Below the pieces are notes generated by a model. The model had not been told where the DNA came from. It saw only the letters and a list, made by a program, of their open reading frames with translations, and ran no database searches. From assembly GCA_037200045.1 (NCBI GenBank), contig JBBCHM010000001.1, positions 1,674,001-1,738,000 of the forward strand: a stretch of DNA of 64,000 nucleotides. The letters run 5' to 3'. Below are positions 1 to 9,557 of this stretch, in pieces (the first letter of the stretch is position 1; every line of letters starts with the position of its first letter). The translations under genes and the position numbers were made by a program. This stretch comes from Rhizomicrobium sp. GTDB lineage: Bacteria > Pseudomonadota > Alphaproteobacteria > Micropepsales > Micropepsaceae.

Positions 1-18
1 ACAGCATACGAACGGCGG

Positions 19-84
19 ATCCAGGTGAAATCCGCGCCGCCGGCGCAAGCGTCACCTGGGTGCCCCGCATTCGCGGGGCATGAC
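19..84. repeat. REPIN-like palindromic repeat, copy A (left arm degenerate)
   Basis: The right arm at 51-84 reads GTCACCTGGG followed by a hairpin with an 8-bp stem (TGCCCCGC at 61-68, loop ATTC, GCGGGGCA at 73-80) and ATGACA. A degenerate inverted left arm (GGCGGATCCAGGTGA, 14-28) lies about 25 bases away. The same two-armed architecture recurs at 1023-1150, 6897-8165 and 24829-24914. Confidence 0.7.
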
Positions 85-171
85 ACCTTCTTATTATTTC
101 GGACCACAAAGTTCTTGAGCGCGGCAAGCAACGGAATTCGCGCCGCCCGGCCCGCGGGTCGAGGCACAGCG

Positions 172-972
172 TCAGCGGAACAGCGCGACGATGCCGATCA
201 CGAGCTCGGCCAGGATCAGCACGACGATGAGAAGCTCCAGCCGCGTGGAGCGCGCGGTGTCGATCATGTCGGTGAAGGTCTCCGCCACCGTGCCGATCAC
301 GCCGAGCTTGCCGTTGAGCAGCGTGCCGCGCTCGATGATCTCGTACTCGTCTTCCAGCCTGGCGTAGAAACGGCCGAGTTCGGGATGATCCCACAGGATG
401 TCCGGCTTTTCCGCGAACGCGATGCGGCCGGAGACGCGGTGCTGGGCCAGCAGCGCCGAGCCGACCAGGCGCAGCATCGGCCGCTTCATGTCCGGCACGC
501 GGCCGGTGGTGGCAAGCGAGGAGGCGGCGGATTCGATGGTGTCGAACACCTGCGCGATCTCGCGCTCGTAACGGGCGAGCGCGACGCTCTTTGCCAGGAT
601 GTCCGCAAGCACCAGCACATAGGGCAGGCTGAGCGTCTTCATGCGGAGGATGCCGTCCGGCGCCGGCCCGTCCTCCGCGCCGGCGGTCTCGAAATCCACC
701 CGCTCTTCCTCGACCGGCGTGGCATGGCGCACATCGCCGTCGAATTGCGCCAGGGCCGCCGCCTCCTCCGCCGCGTCGAGCCCGACGAACACGACCACGC
801 CATAACGGAAGGCGACGACATAGCCCGCGCCCGCGCGGTAGCTGAACGGCGCGGCCGACACGACATGGGCGAAGCGGGCGCGGTCGATGGCGAGGCGTTC
901 GCCAAGCAGCACGGCGCGGGCACGGCCGCGCGCCGCGGTTTCCGTCCGCACCAGAGGGTCCACAAGGCTCAT
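172..972 (-). CDS. DUF155/RMD1-family protein (RMND1/Sif2-like)
   Basis: A 266-residue protein of the DUF155 family, which includes yeast Rmd1/Sif2/Sif3 and human RMND1. The conserved block at about residues 190-240 (RIAFAEKPDILWDHPELG followed by the ExEYEIIERG stretch) is typical. The last 20 residues form one hydrophobic segment, so the protein is probably tail-anchored in the inner membrane. Molecular function in bacteria is not established. It runs away from the ABC importer and is flanked on both sides by palindromic repeats, so it is probably a single-gene unit. Start is the ATG at 970-972, the first Met of the domain-bearing frame. Confidence 0.8.
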   Translation of the reverse strand: MSLVDPLVRTETAARGRARAVLLGERLAIDRARFAHVVSAAPFSYRAGAGYVVAFRYGVVVFVGLDAAEEAAALAQFDGDVRHATPVEEERVDFETAGAEDGPAPDGILRMKTLSLPYVLVLADILAKSVALARYEREIAQVFDTIESAASSLATTGRVPDMKRPMLRLVGSALLAQHRVSGRIAFAEKPDILWDHPELGRFYARLEDEYEIIERGTLLNGKLGVIGTVAETFTDMIDTARSTRLELLIVVLILAELVIGIVALFR

Positions 973-1022
973 GCCTTAGTATGCGCGCGCGGCGGCGGCC
1001 TGCCCAGCCGCAAGCGAAGGAA

Positions 1023-1150
1023 TGTCATGGCCCGCGAATGCGGGCCACCCCGGTGACGCCTTGCACGACGCGCGCAAGATTGTGAAAGTCGTGGACCTCC
1101 CGACAGCGTGCAGAACCCAACTGGGTGGCCCGCATTCGCGGGCCATGACA
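1023..1150. repeat. REPIN-like palindromic repeat, copy B
   Basis: Two inverted arms, each with a perfect 8-bp hairpin: TGGCCCGC/GCGGGCCA at 1028-1047 (loop GAAT) and at 1126-1145 (loop ATTC). The outer ends are TGTCA and TGACA and the inner sides are CACCCCGGTGAC and AACTGGGTG. About 70 bases separate the arms. It fills the gap between the DUF155 gene and the ABC importer. Confidence 0.85.
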
Positions 1151-1162
1151 CGGGGTTCTTGG

Positions 1163-2200
1163 ATGAGACAAAGACCTATTCTCCTCGCACTTCTCGCCGC
1201 ACTAGTCATGACGGCCACGCCGGCGGCGGCCCGTCTTGTCCAGCCCATGCCGACCATTCCGGCGGTTCTATCGCCGCCGATCAAAATCCGCTTCGTCACC
1301 GACTGGAAGGCGCAGGCCGAGCATGGCGGGTTCTATGAGGCGCTGGCCGAGGGGCTGTACAAGAAGGCCGGGCTCGACGTCGTCATCGTCGAGGGCGGAC
1401 CCACGGTGAACGTGCCGCAGATGCTGGCCGGCGGCGCGGCCGATCTGGGCATCGGCTCGGACTGCTTCATAGCGCTCAACCTCGTGCGCCAGCGCGCGCC
1501 GATCCGGGCGGTGATGGCGATCTTCCAGAAGAACCCGCAGGTGCTGCTCACCCATCCGCGCGCCGACGTGAAGCGGCTGGCCGACATGAAGGGCAAGCCC
1601 ATCCTCCTGTCGGACGCGGCGACGGTGGCGTGGTGGCCGTGGCTGAAGAAGAAATACGGCTTCTCCGATTCCCAGATCCGCAAATACACTTTCAACCTGG
1701 CGCCGTTCATCGTCGACCCGTTGGCGATCCAGGAGGGCTATCTGTCGAGCGAGCCCTATACGATCGAGACCCAGGCGCATATCCGGCCGCAGGTCTTCCT
1801 GCTCGCCGACAACGGCTTTCCCGGCTACGCCAACATGGTGTTCGCGCCGCAGAGTTGGATCGACGGCAACCCCAAGGCGGTGCAGGCCTTCGTCGACGCG
1901 ACGCAGCGGGGCTGGCTCGATTACCTGAACGGCAATCCGGCGCCGGCCAACGCGCTCATCAAGCGCGACAATCCGGAGGAGAGCGACGCCTTGATCAAGC
2001 AGGCGATCGCCAAGCTGAAGGCCTATGGCATCGCGATCTCGGGCGACGCGGTGACGCTGGGGCTGGGCACGATGACGGACGCCAAATGGAAGGAATTCTT
2101 CGATACGATGGTGAAGGACGGGCTGTACGATGCCAGGCTGCCCTACAAGCAGGCCTACGATCTGCGCTTCGTCCGCGCCATGCCGATGAATTTTCAGTAG
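1163..2200 (+). CDS. ABC transporter substrate-binding protein, NMT1/THI5-like
   Basis: Periplasmic solute receptor of the NMT1/THI5-like (ThiY/SsuA-type) family, 345 residues from the chosen start. The start at 1163 gives a clean signal peptide ([16 protein letters not shown]...TPAAA). An in-frame extension back to 1022 would translate the palindromic repeat and is unlikely. The mature part begins [17 protein letters not shown], the typical opening strand of the family, followed by [19 protein letters not shown]. It is followed 7 bases later by the ATPase gene, with the permease beyond a BrnTA insertion. The substrate is not readable. Thiamine precursor, aliphatic sulfonate or pyrimidine-like ligands are all handled by relatives, and no riboswitch is visible upstream. 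Confidence 0.85.
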   Translation: MRQRPILLALLAALVMTATPAAARLVQPMPTIPAVLSPPIKIRFVTDWKAQAEHGGFYEALAEGLYKKAGLDVVIVEGGPTVNVPQMLAGGAADLGIGSDCFIALNLVRQRAPIRAVMAIFQKNPQVLLTHPRADVKRLADMKGKPILLSDAATVAWWPWLKKKYGFSDSQIRKYTFNLAPFIVDPLAIQEGYLSSEPYTIETQAHIRPQVFLLADNGFPGYANMVFAPQSWIDGNPKAVQAFVDATQRGWLDYLNGNPAPANALIKRDNPEESDALIKQAIAKLKAYGIAISGDAVTLGLGTMTDAKWKEFFDTMVKDGLYDARLPYKQAYDLRFVRAMPMNFQ

Positions 2201-2207
2201 ACCGGAC

Positions 2208-2954
2208 GTGCCGCCGCTCCTCCTCTCCCTTTCCGGCATCGCCAAGCGGTTCGACTCCGGCACGCAGGCGATCGGGCGCCTCGATCTCGATGTCGCCGAT
2301 GGCGAGTTCGTGTCGCTGGTCGGGCCGTCGGGCTGCGGCAAGTCCACGGCGTTGCGCATCGTCGCCGGATTGCTGAAGCCCGACGCTGGAACGGTGGCAT
2401 TTCCCACCGGCAAGCCGGAAATGAGTTTCGTGTTCCAGGAGCCGACGCTGATGCCCTGGGCCCGGGCGCTGGCCAATGCGCGGCTGCCGCTCGACCTCAA
2501 ACATGTGAACCGCTCCGAGGCGAGCGACCGCGCGGCGCGGGCGCTCGCCCGGGTTGGGCTGGCGGGATTCGAGAAGGCGTTTCCGCGCGAGCTTTCCGGC
2601 GGCATGAAGATGCGCGTCTCCATCGCGCGCGCCATCGCCGCCGAGCCGAAATTGCTTTTGATGGACGAGCCCTTCGCGGCGCTAGACGAATTGACGCGCC
2701 AGGCGCTGAACGACGACCTCTTGAAGCTGAAGGCGGAGGACGCGCTGACCGTGCTGTTCGTCACCCACAGCGTGTTCGAGAGCACCTATCTGTCGTCGCG
2801 CGTGGTGGTGATGACGCCGAGGCCCGGGCGCGTTGCCGCCGAGGTCGCGCTGGCGCCGCCGCCGGCGCGCGACGAGGCCTGGCGCCTGACGCCGGAATTC
2901 ACCCGCGAGGCGGCGCGCGTGTCGGCGGCGCTGAAACAGGCGATGGCGGCATGA
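2208..2954 (+). CDS. ABC transporter ATP-binding protein (TauB/SsuB-like)
   Basis: Nucleotide-binding subunit of an importer, 248 residues. Walker [10 protein letters not shown] at residues 39-47, Q-loop FVFQEP about 75-80, signature LSGGM 129-133, Walker B LLLMDEP about 149-155 and the H-loop VTHS near 185 are all intact, so it should be active. GTG start at 2208, 7 bases after the receptor stop. The natural next gene, the permease at 3604, is displaced by a BrnTA module on the other strand. Confidence 0.9.
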   Translation: MPPLLLSLSGIAKRFDSGTQAIGRLDLDVADGEFVSLVGPSGCGKSTALRIVAGLLKPDAGTVAFPTGKPEMSFVFQEPTLMPWARALANARLPLDLKHVNRSEASDRAARALARVGLAGFEKAFPRELSGGMKMRVSIARAIAAEPKLLLMDEPFAALDELTRQALNDDLLKLKAEDALTVLFVTHSVFESTYLSSRVVVMTPRPGRVAAEVALAPPPARDEAWRLTPEFTREAARVSAALKQAMAA

Positions 2955-2961
2955 GCGCGCG

Positions 2962-3285
2962 TCACGACCGCTTCTTCTTGCGCGGCGACGGCTTGCGCCG
3001 TTTCACGAGCTTGACGAGTTCGTCGTTGATGCGCGTGCGCCAGCCCGGACCGTCCTCCTTGAACGATTTCACGACGACCGGATCGAGGCGGAGCGAGACA
3101 TGTTCCTTGGTCTCTTCGAGTTTGGGGCGGCCGAGACGGACGCGCAGCCGCTCGGCAGCCTCGATCAATTCAGGCATGACCTCACGCACCGGGCGGGCGT
3201 TGCGGAAATCCTCCGCAGTCCACTCCGGATTCTCATCATCCGGCACGCCATATTCCGGCGGCCGGTTTTTTTTCTTACGAGCCAT
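2962..3285 (-). CDS. brnA: BrnA-family antitoxin
   Basis: A 107-residue basic protein. The N-terminus carries PEYGVPDDENPEWTAEDF, the usual BrnA toxin-wrapping segment. The C-terminal half (HVSLRLDPVVVKSFKEDGPGWRTRIND) is the ribbon-helix-helix DNA-binding part. It is the downstream gene of brnT and overlaps it by 11 bases, the standard toxin-first order of the family. The gene lies only 7 bases past the end of the ABC ATPase gene, in the opposite orientation. Confidence 0.88.
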   Translation of the reverse strand: MARKKKNRPPEYGVPDDENPEWTAEDFRNARPVREVMPELIEAAERLRVRLGRPKLEETKEHVSLRLDPVVVKSFKEDGPGWRTRINDELVKLVKRRKPSPRKKKRS

Positions 3286-3538
3286 ACAGTCTCCTTTCCA
3301 TCCGGTTGGCGCGGCGGAAGCTCATGATGCGAAGCGCACCGGCTCGGCGCGTGAATGCGATCGAGCAGAGAACGCCGTCCATCGTCAAAAAGGCGCGATA
3401 CCGATCCTCGCCATAGTCGAAGCGGTGATCCGGGAGAATGCTCGCCCGCGCCCAATCGAGCTTGGCCGCATTGACAAAGTCGAGCCCATGCTTGGCCAGG
3501 TTCGACAGCCGCTTGGCTTCGTCCCATTCGAAGTCCAT
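3275..3538 (-). CDS. brnT: BrnT-family ribonuclease toxin
   Basis: An 87-residue RelE-fold toxin. Family landmarks are FEWDEAKRLSNLAKHGLDF at the N-terminus and the C-terminal IMSFRRANRMERRLY. BrnT toxins are translation-inhibiting RNases neutralised by BrnA, and the complex represses its own promoter. Full length for the family and apparently intact. The divergent dyad at 3552-3583 just upstream is the likely operator. Confidence 0.9.
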   Translation of the reverse strand: MDFEWDEAKRLSNLAKHGLDFVNAAKLDWARASILPDHRFDYGEDRYRAFLTMDGVLCSIAFTRRAGALRIMSFRRANRMERRLYGS

Positions 3539-3551
3539 CGCTTTATTGTAG

Positions 3552-3583
3552 CACGAAAAATCCGGGCGTCCGGACTTTTCGTG
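3552..3583 (-). promoter_or_regulatory. Inverted repeat upstream of brnTA (probable operator)
   Basis: Arms CACGAAAAATCCGG (3552-3565) and CCGGACTTTTCGTG (3570-3583) are complementary at 13 of 14 positions around a 4-base centre. The dyad starts 14 bases upstream of the brnT start codon. BrnA is a ribbon-helix-helix autorepressor, so this is the natural binding site. It also lies just before the permease gene at 3604, so occupancy could affect that gene. Confidence 0.65.
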
Positions 3584-3603
3584 GCACGGAAAAGGGCTGC
3601 GGC

Positions 3604-4389
3604 ATGAAGACCTGGGCCCGCTATGCCGTGCCGGCGCTGGTGTTCGCGGCGGCGCTCGCCTTCTGGGAATGGCGGGTGCATGCGCTGGGCATCTCGCCGC
3701 TGGTGCTGGCGACGCCGAGCGAGATCTGGGCCGCGTTCTTCGAACATGCCGACATCCTGCTGCCGGCGCTGCTGTTCACCGTGAAGATCACCGCCGCCGC
3801 CTTCGTGCTCGCCACCGTCGCGGGGGTCGGGCTCGCCGTGCTGTTCAGCCAGAGCCGGCTGATCGAATACGCGCTCTATCCCTTCGCCGTGGTGCTGCAG
3901 GTGACGCCGGTGGTGGCGATCGCGCCCCTGCTGCTGATCTGGATCGGCTACGACAATGTCAGCGAGGTCCTGGTCGTGCTGGCCTGGATCATCGCCTTCT
4001 TCACCGTGCTGTCGAACACGATCACCGGCCTGCGCTCGGCCGACCACAACCTGATCGACCTGATGAAGCTCTATGGCGCGTCGCGCTGGCAGGTCCTGTG
4101 GCGGCTGCAACTGCCCGGCGCCCTGCCCTATATCCTGACCGGCATGAAGATCTCCGGCGGCCTGGCGCTGATCGGCGCGGTGACGGCGGAGTTCGTCGCC
4201 GGATCGGGCACCGATCTGGGGCTCGGCTGGGTGATCACGCTCGCCAACCGCAATCTCGACACCGCCCAGGAATTCGCGGCACTGGCTTTGCTGTCGATCC
4301 TCGGCATCGCGATCCTGTTCGCGATGACGGCGCTGGAATGGGCCCTCCTGCACCGCTGGCACGAAAGCGCGGTCAAGCGGGAGGGTTGA
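3604..4389 (+). CDS. ABC transporter permease (TauC/SsuC-like)
   Basis: Inner-membrane permease of the SsuC/TauC class, 261 residues, with about six membrane helices. The EAA-type loop around LMKLYGASRWQVLWRLQLPGA contacts the ATPase. Together with the receptor (1163) and ATPase (2208) it completes one importer, but it is separated from them by 649 bases holding antisense brnTA. Its translation start is close to the BrnTA dyad, so it needs either read-through or its own promoter. Confidence 0.88.
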   Translation: MKTWARYAVPALVFAAALAFWEWRVHALGISPLVLATPSEIWAAFFEHADILLPALLFTVKITAAAFVLATVAGVGLAVLFSQSRLIEYALYPFAVVLQVTPVVAIAPLLLIWIGYDNVSEVLVVLAWIIAFFTVLSNTITGLRSADHNLIDLMKLYGASRWQVLWRLQLPGALPYILTGMKISGGLALIGAVTAEFVAGSGTDLGLGWVITLANRNLDTAQEFAALALLSILGIAILFAMTALEWALLHRWHESAVKREG

Positions 4390-4413
4390 CAAATATGGTA
4401 ATTATGCCATATT
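4386..4413 (+). promoter_or_regulatory. Promoter/operator of the HigBA-like pair
   Basis: A TTGACA hexamer (4386-4391) is followed by a perfect 7-bp dyad AATATGG (4392-4398) and CCATATT (4407-4413). The right arm overlaps a weak -10 (CATATT, 16-base spacer). A repressor on the dyad would cover the promoter. The predicted transcript start falls at or near the toxin ATG (4417), so the message may be nearly leaderless. Confidence 0.6.
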
Positions 4414-4416
4414 GCC

Positions 4417-4770
4417 ATGCATGAAGAATTAAGACCGGTCGTTTGGCTTGCGAGCAGCCGCGATGACATCGCGGAAATGCCGAAGTCTGTTCGAGGCTCT
4501 TTCGGAATTCGTCTGCAGGATATTCAGCGCGGTCGAATGCCGCCGGGAACCACTGCCCTGACACAGTTCGGCCCGGGCGTTTTTGAAATGCGCGAAAGTC
4601 ACCACGGAAACGCGTTTCGGATGATGTATGTGTTGAAACTGAGAAAAGCGATCTACGTTCTGCACGTCTTCATGAAGAAATCGAAGTCCGGCATCGGATT
4701 GCCGAAGCCGGATGCGAATCTGATCGCAGCACGCCTGAAGCGCGCGAAGGAGATGGATGCGGAAAACTAA
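4417..4770 (+). CDS. HigB/RelE-like toxin (phage Gp49-like family)
   Basis: A 117-residue protein with the layout of the Gp49/HigB-type toxins. It has an N-terminal VVWLASSRDDIAEMPKSV, a central LQDIQRGRMPPGTTALTQFG, then FRMMYVLKLRKAIYVLHVFMKKSKSG and a C-terminal helix. The KKSKSGI stretch is the conserved basic motif of the family. The antitoxin start overlaps its 3' end by 14 bases, so the pair is translationally coupled. These toxins cleave mRNA on the ribosome. Start at 4417 keeps the conserved N-terminal strand, although no ribosome-binding site fits between promoter and ATG. Confidence 0.82.
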   Translation: MHEELRPVVWLASSRDDIAEMPKSVRGSFGIRLQDIQRGRMPPGTTALTQFGPGVFEMRESHHGNAFRMMYVLKLRKAIYVLHVFMKKSKSGIGLPKPDANLIAARLKRAKEMDAEN

Positions 4771-5104
4771 GACGACCAAGAAGATTGCAGCCTGGCCCAG
4801 TAGCGGCGATGTTTTTATTGACATGGGTTTCACGTCGGCAGAAGCCGAGGAACTCAACGCCAAAGGCGCTTTGATCCGCGCGATCGACGATACGATTCGA
4901 CTCAGAAAGCTCACGCAGATCGAGGCCGCGCGCCTGTGCGAGACCGATCAGCCTACTCTATCGAAGGTCCTGCGCGGCCGTGTCGAGAGCATCACGATCG
5001 ATCGTCTGGCGTACTGGCTGCGTGCGCTCGGCCGAACTGTCGAGATCAAGATCAGACCGTACAGCGCCACGGCGAAAACCGGCCAGTTGCTGACCGTTTC
5101 CTAA
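4757..5104 (+). CDS. XRE-family antitoxin (HigA-like)
   Basis: A 115-residue partner of the preceding toxin. Helix-turn-helix at about residues 45-90 (LTQIEAARLCETDQPTLSKVLRGR), followed by a C-terminal strand segment. Good ribosome-binding site (AAGGAG) lies inside the toxin gene just before ATG 4757. Such antitoxins bind an operator at their own promoter, here the dyad at 4392-4413. Confidence 0.85.
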   Translation: MRKTKTTKKIAAWPSSGDVFIDMGFTSAEAEELNAKGALIRAIDDTIRLRKLTQIEAARLCETDQPTLSKVLRGRVESITIDRLAYWLRALGRTVEIKIRPYSATAKTGQLLTVS

Positions 5105-5514
5105 CCCGGCCGTTTCATCGGCACCAGGCGGACGGTCGAGGAGCCCTTGGCGAGGATCTCGCCTTTCTCGTTCCGGATCAGGCCTTCGAGGAAGGCGGTG
5201 CTGCGGCCCCGGCGCTCGATCCAGGCTTCGGCGACGATCAGGCCGGGCGCGGCCGATTGCAGGAAGGAGACCTTGATCTCCAGGGTCAGCGGCGAGAACT
5301 CGAACTTGGTCTGCGCCATCACGACATAGGCCATCGCCGCGTCGATCCAGCCGGTGACGAAGCCGCCCTGCACGATGCCGCCGGAATGGCACATCTCCAT
5401 CCGCGCCCGGTAGTGGATGATCGCGCGGCCGCTCTCGCCGTGGTCGATCACCTTTTCGAGGCCGAGACTGTGCGAGAGCGCGTGCGGCTTTGCCTCATGC
5501 TCGGCGCCGGTCAT
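5101..5514 (-). CDS. PaaI-like acyl-CoA thioesterase (hotdog fold)
   Basis: A 137-residue single hotdog domain. The pattern HSGGIVQGGFVTGWIDAAM is the usual HGG...D segment of PaaI/thioesterase family proteins, and the C-terminal GEILAKGSSTVRLVPM closes the sheet. It likely hydrolyses a small acyl-CoA; the substrate is not inferable. Start ATG 5512-5514 overlaps the stop of the upstream MFS gene (ATGA), so both are one operon. It ends against the convergent antitoxin gene, overlapping it by 4 bases. Confidence 0.82.
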   Translation of the reverse strand: MTGAEHEAKPHALSHSLGLEKVIDHGESGRAIIHYRARMEMCHSGGIVQGGFVTGWIDAAMAYVVMAQTKFEFSPLTLEIKVSFLQSAAPGLIVAEAWIERRGRSTAFLEGLIRNEKGEILAKGSSTVRLVPMKRPG

Positions 5515-6884
5515 GCGGGGACCTTCGCGGCGGGCGCGGATTCGCGCAGCGAGAACATCGCGACCAGGCTGACCACGGTCATGAGCAACAGATACCAGGC
5601 CGGCGCCAGCGCGTTGCCGGTCACGTGGATCAGCCAGGCGATGAAGGCCTGGGTGGGGCCGCCGAACACCGTGATCGAGGTGGCATAGACGGTGGCGAAG
5701 ATCGTGCCGCGCACCCTTTTGGGCAGCGCCTCGCCGAACGCGACATAGAAGGCGCCGGAACTGACGTTCAGCAGGATCGAGAGCACCGCCGTGCCGAACA
5801 GAAGCGCGCTGGTCGAATGCCAGTTCACGATGGCGAGGAACACCGGATAGACCGCGAGCAGGAACAGGCCGCGCGAGGCGATCATCAGCCGCTTGCGTCC
5901 GAACAGGTCGGAGAGCAGCCCGCCGGCCAGCGAGGCGGCGACGCCGAACGCGCCGTTGACCAGGGTCGCCGCGAAGGACGGCGAGGCCGCCATGTGCAGC
6001 GTGACGCGCGCGAAGGTCGTCATGTAGTTGAGGACATAAGTCGCCACCGTGCCGCCGGCGAGGATGGCGAGTCCGGTCAGGATGGCGCGGCCATTGTCGT
6101 GCACGACACGCAGCACGCCGCGCGCCTTGGCGTCGTAATGCGGCAGGTGGTCGGGATGGTGCAGCGTCTCGGGCAGCGAGCGGCGGATATAGAGGCCGAA
6201 CGGCAGGGTCAGCGCGCCGAGCAGGAAGGCGATGCGCCAGCCATAGACGTCCAGCCGCGCCTCGGTCAGCACCAGCGCCAGGAGCACGCCGATGCCGCCG
6301 CCGGCGACGCTGGCGATGCTCTGGCTGGCGCTCTGCCACGAGGCGTAAAGGCCGCGGCGATTGATCGGCGCGCTCTCGACGAGATAGGCGGTGGTCGGGC
6401 CGACTTCGCCGCCGAGCGCGAAGCCCTGCAAGAGGCGGGCGCAGACCGCGAGGATCGGGGCCGCGACGCCGATGCTGGAATAAGACGGGATCAGCGCCAG
6501 AGCGAGGATCGCGATACCCATCAGCGAGAAGCTGACCAGCATGGCGGCGCGGCGGCCGACGCGGTCGGCATAGGCGCCGATGACGATGCCGCCGACCGGG
6601 CGCAGCAGGAAGCCGGCCCAGAAGGTGCCGAGCGAGGCCATCAGGCTGCCGAATTCGGTCTGGGTCAGCCCGCCGGGGCCGGAGGGAAAGAACGCCTGGC
6701 CGATGGCGACGGAGAAGAAGGCATAGGTCGTGAAATCGTAGAATTCGAGTGCGTTGCCGATCACCGCGGCGCCGACATGGCGGCGCTTGATGACGGGCGG
6801 GCTGGCGGCGGCGACGTCGGACACGGAAACCCCGGATGGCGGCGGAGCGCCTAGCTTTGCACGGAACGGGGGCGGCGTGTCCAT
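5511..6884 (-). CDS. MFS transporter, metabolite:H+ symporter (MHS) type
   Basis: A 457-residue, 12-helix major facilitator. GNALEFYDFTTYAFF in helix 1 and the loop 2-3 motif GAYADRVGRRAAM are hallmarks of the MHS branch (KgtP/ProP/CitA relatives), which take up organic acids or osmolytes with protons. The repeat of the motif after helix 8 (LSDLFGRKRLM) is present. It is coupled to the downstream thioesterase. A paralogue occurs at 18976. Confidence 0.85.
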   Translation of the reverse strand: MDTPPPFRAKLGAPPPSGVSVSDVAAASPPVIKRRHVGAAVIGNALEFYDFTTYAFFSVAIGQAFFPSGPGGLTQTEFGSLMASLGTFWAGFLLRPVGGIVIGAYADRVGRRAAMLVSFSLMGIAILALALIPSYSSIGVAAPILAVCARLLQGFALGGEVGPTTAYLVESAPINRRGLYASWQSASQSIASVAGGGIGVLLALVLTEARLDVYGWRIAFLLGALTLPFGLYIRRSLPETLHHPDHLPHYDAKARGVLRVVHDNGRAILTGLAILAGGTVATYVLNYMTTFARVTLHMAASPSFAATLVNGAFGVAASLAGGLLSDLFGRKRLMIASRGLFLLAVYPVFLAIVNWHSTSALLFGTAVLSILLNVSSGAFYVAFGEALPKRVRGTIFATVYATSITVFGGPTQAFIAWLIHVTGNALAPAWYLLLMTVVSLVAMFSLRESAPAAKVPA

Positions 6885-7039
6885 TGTGCCCTACTGTCAT
6901 GGCCCGCGAATGCGGGCCACCCAGGTGAGACGTCACTGTCGGTGCGATTCAAGCGAGCCCGAAACATTCCACACCGGCGCGGTTTCACCTGGGTGGCCTG
7001 TATGTGTGTTCTTGCGGGCTTGTTAAGCTTGCCGGTGCT

Positions 7040-8134
<1,095 letters not shown>

Positions 8135-8189
8135 CAACACAGTCACCCGCATGCGCGGGCCATGACACCGATAGATTGGGAGAGGGCAT

Positions 8190-9557
8190 TCATCCTTCCA
8201 CCGGCAACTCCGTCGATCTGCCGAGAACGCGCAGCACCGCGAACAGCACCAGCCCGCCGATCATCCAGAGCACGCCGGCGATCTTGGCGTTGGCCTCGGC
8301 GTTGACCAGCACTGTCGCCACAATGGCCAGGCCGATGCCCGGCAGCACCAGATGCCGCAGCCAGTCGCGGCTCTGCTTGCGCCACAGGAACCAGGCCATG
8401 ACCGAAACATGGAGAAGAAGAAAACCCACCAGCGCGCCGAAGCTGACCATGGATGTGAGCAGCTCCAGCTTGTCGACCAGGAAGACGCCGAGCACCAGCG
8501 TCACCGCGGCCACGGCGAAGATCGCGCGGTCGGGCACGCGGCGGTGCGGATTCACATGCGCGAGAAAGCGCGGCAGCTTGCCGTCGCGCGCCATGCTGAA
8601 GAGCAGCCGCGCCGTCGCCGCCTGGGCGGTCAGCGCGCCCGCGACTCCGGCCACCGCCGCGACCGGCACGGTCAGGAGGAATTTCAGCCAATAGCCGCCG
8701 ATCGCCTGGGCGATGTCGTAGAAGGCCGCGTTGGTCGGATCGCCGGGCGGAAAGCCGGTGCGGCCGAGCACGAAGAGCGAGGCGAGCCAGGTCTGCGCCA
8801 CGAACAGCACGGCGGAGACGCAGAGCGACGCCATGGTGGCGCGGGCGACGGCGTGCGCGCCGCCGCGCGATTCCTCCGACAGGGTCGAGATCGCGTCGAA
8901 GCCGAGGAAGCTCAGCACCGCCAGCGACAGCGCGCCGAAGAGCAGGCCGAAACTGGCCTCCTTCGGATTGTAAAGCGGCAGCGCCGTCAGATGCGCCCCG
9001 GCGATGCCGTGGACGAGCGCGAGCACACCCACCACGGCGAAGACGCAGAGGACCGCGAGCTGGAACACCAGGAGATAGACATTGGTCTTCGCCGTGGTCT
9101 CGATCCCGAAATAGTTCACCAGCGTGGCGAAGGCGAGGAAGGCCACCACCACCGTCCAGGCCGGCAACAACGGAAACGCTGCGTGCACCGCGATGGCGGA
9201 GGCCACGTAGTTCAGTGTCGGCAGCAGCAGATAGTCGAGCAGGATCGCCCAGCCGGCGAAGAATCCGGCCGCCGGGCCGAGCGCGTGCGCCGCATAGGCA
9301 TAGACCGAGCCGGCCACGGGAATGGCGCGGCTCATCGCCATGTAGGACAGCGCGGTGAACACCATGGCGATAAGGCCGATGGCGTAGACCAGCGGCACCA
9401 TGCCGTGGCTGGCGTTGTACACGATGCCGAACACCGCGATGGGCGCGCCCGGCACGATGAAGACCAGGCCATAGACCAGAAGATCGAACAGGCTGAGCGA
9501 ACGCTTCAGCTCCTGCTTGTAGCCGAAGGATTCTATCCCGGCGGCGGTGTCGGTCAC
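8190..9557 (-). CDS. APC-superfamily amino acid/polyamine permease
   Basis: A 455-residue, 12-helix transporter. Helix 1 carries LVYGLVFIVPGAPIAVFG, the unwound substrate-binding stretch of APC transporters, and helix 6 carries FLGFDAISTLSEESRGG, another family signature. GTG start at 9557 overlaps the stop of the upstream permease (GTGA), showing coupling. Last gene of a four-gene operon with two TPR membrane proteins. Substrate unknown. Confidence 0.87.
   Translation of the reverse strand: MTDTAAGIESFGYKQELKRSLSLFDLLVYGLVFIVPGAPIAVFGIVYNASHGMVPLVYAIGLIAMVFTALSYMAMSRAIPVAGSVYAYAAHALGPAAGFFAGWAILLDYLLLPTLNYVASAIAVHAAFPLLPAWTVVVAFLAFATLVNYFGIETTAKTNVYLLVFQLAVLCVFAVVGVLALVHGIAGAHLTALPLYNPKEASFGLLFGALSLAVLSFLGFDAISTLSEESRGGAHAVARATMASLCVSAVLFVAQTWLASLFVLGRTGFPPGDPTNAAFYDIAQAIGGYWLKFLLTVPVAAVAGVAGALTAQAATARLLFSMARDGKLPRFLAHVNPHRRVPDRAIFAVAAVTLVLGVFLVDKLELLTSMVSFGALVGFLLLHVSVMAWFLWRKQSRDWLRHLVLPGIGLAIVATVLVNAEANAKIAGVLWMIGGLVLFAVLRVLGRSTELPVEG

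Noticed and set aside
1022..1162. N-terminal extension of the ABC substrate-binding protein
   Set aside because: It would translate the palindromic repeat and hide the signal peptide, which begins at ATG 1163.
1046..1162. Thiamine (TPP) riboswitch before the NMT1/THI5-like importer
   Set aside because: None of the conserved THI-box segments (such as CTGAGA and ACCTGATCTGG) is present. The region is a repeat plus spacer.
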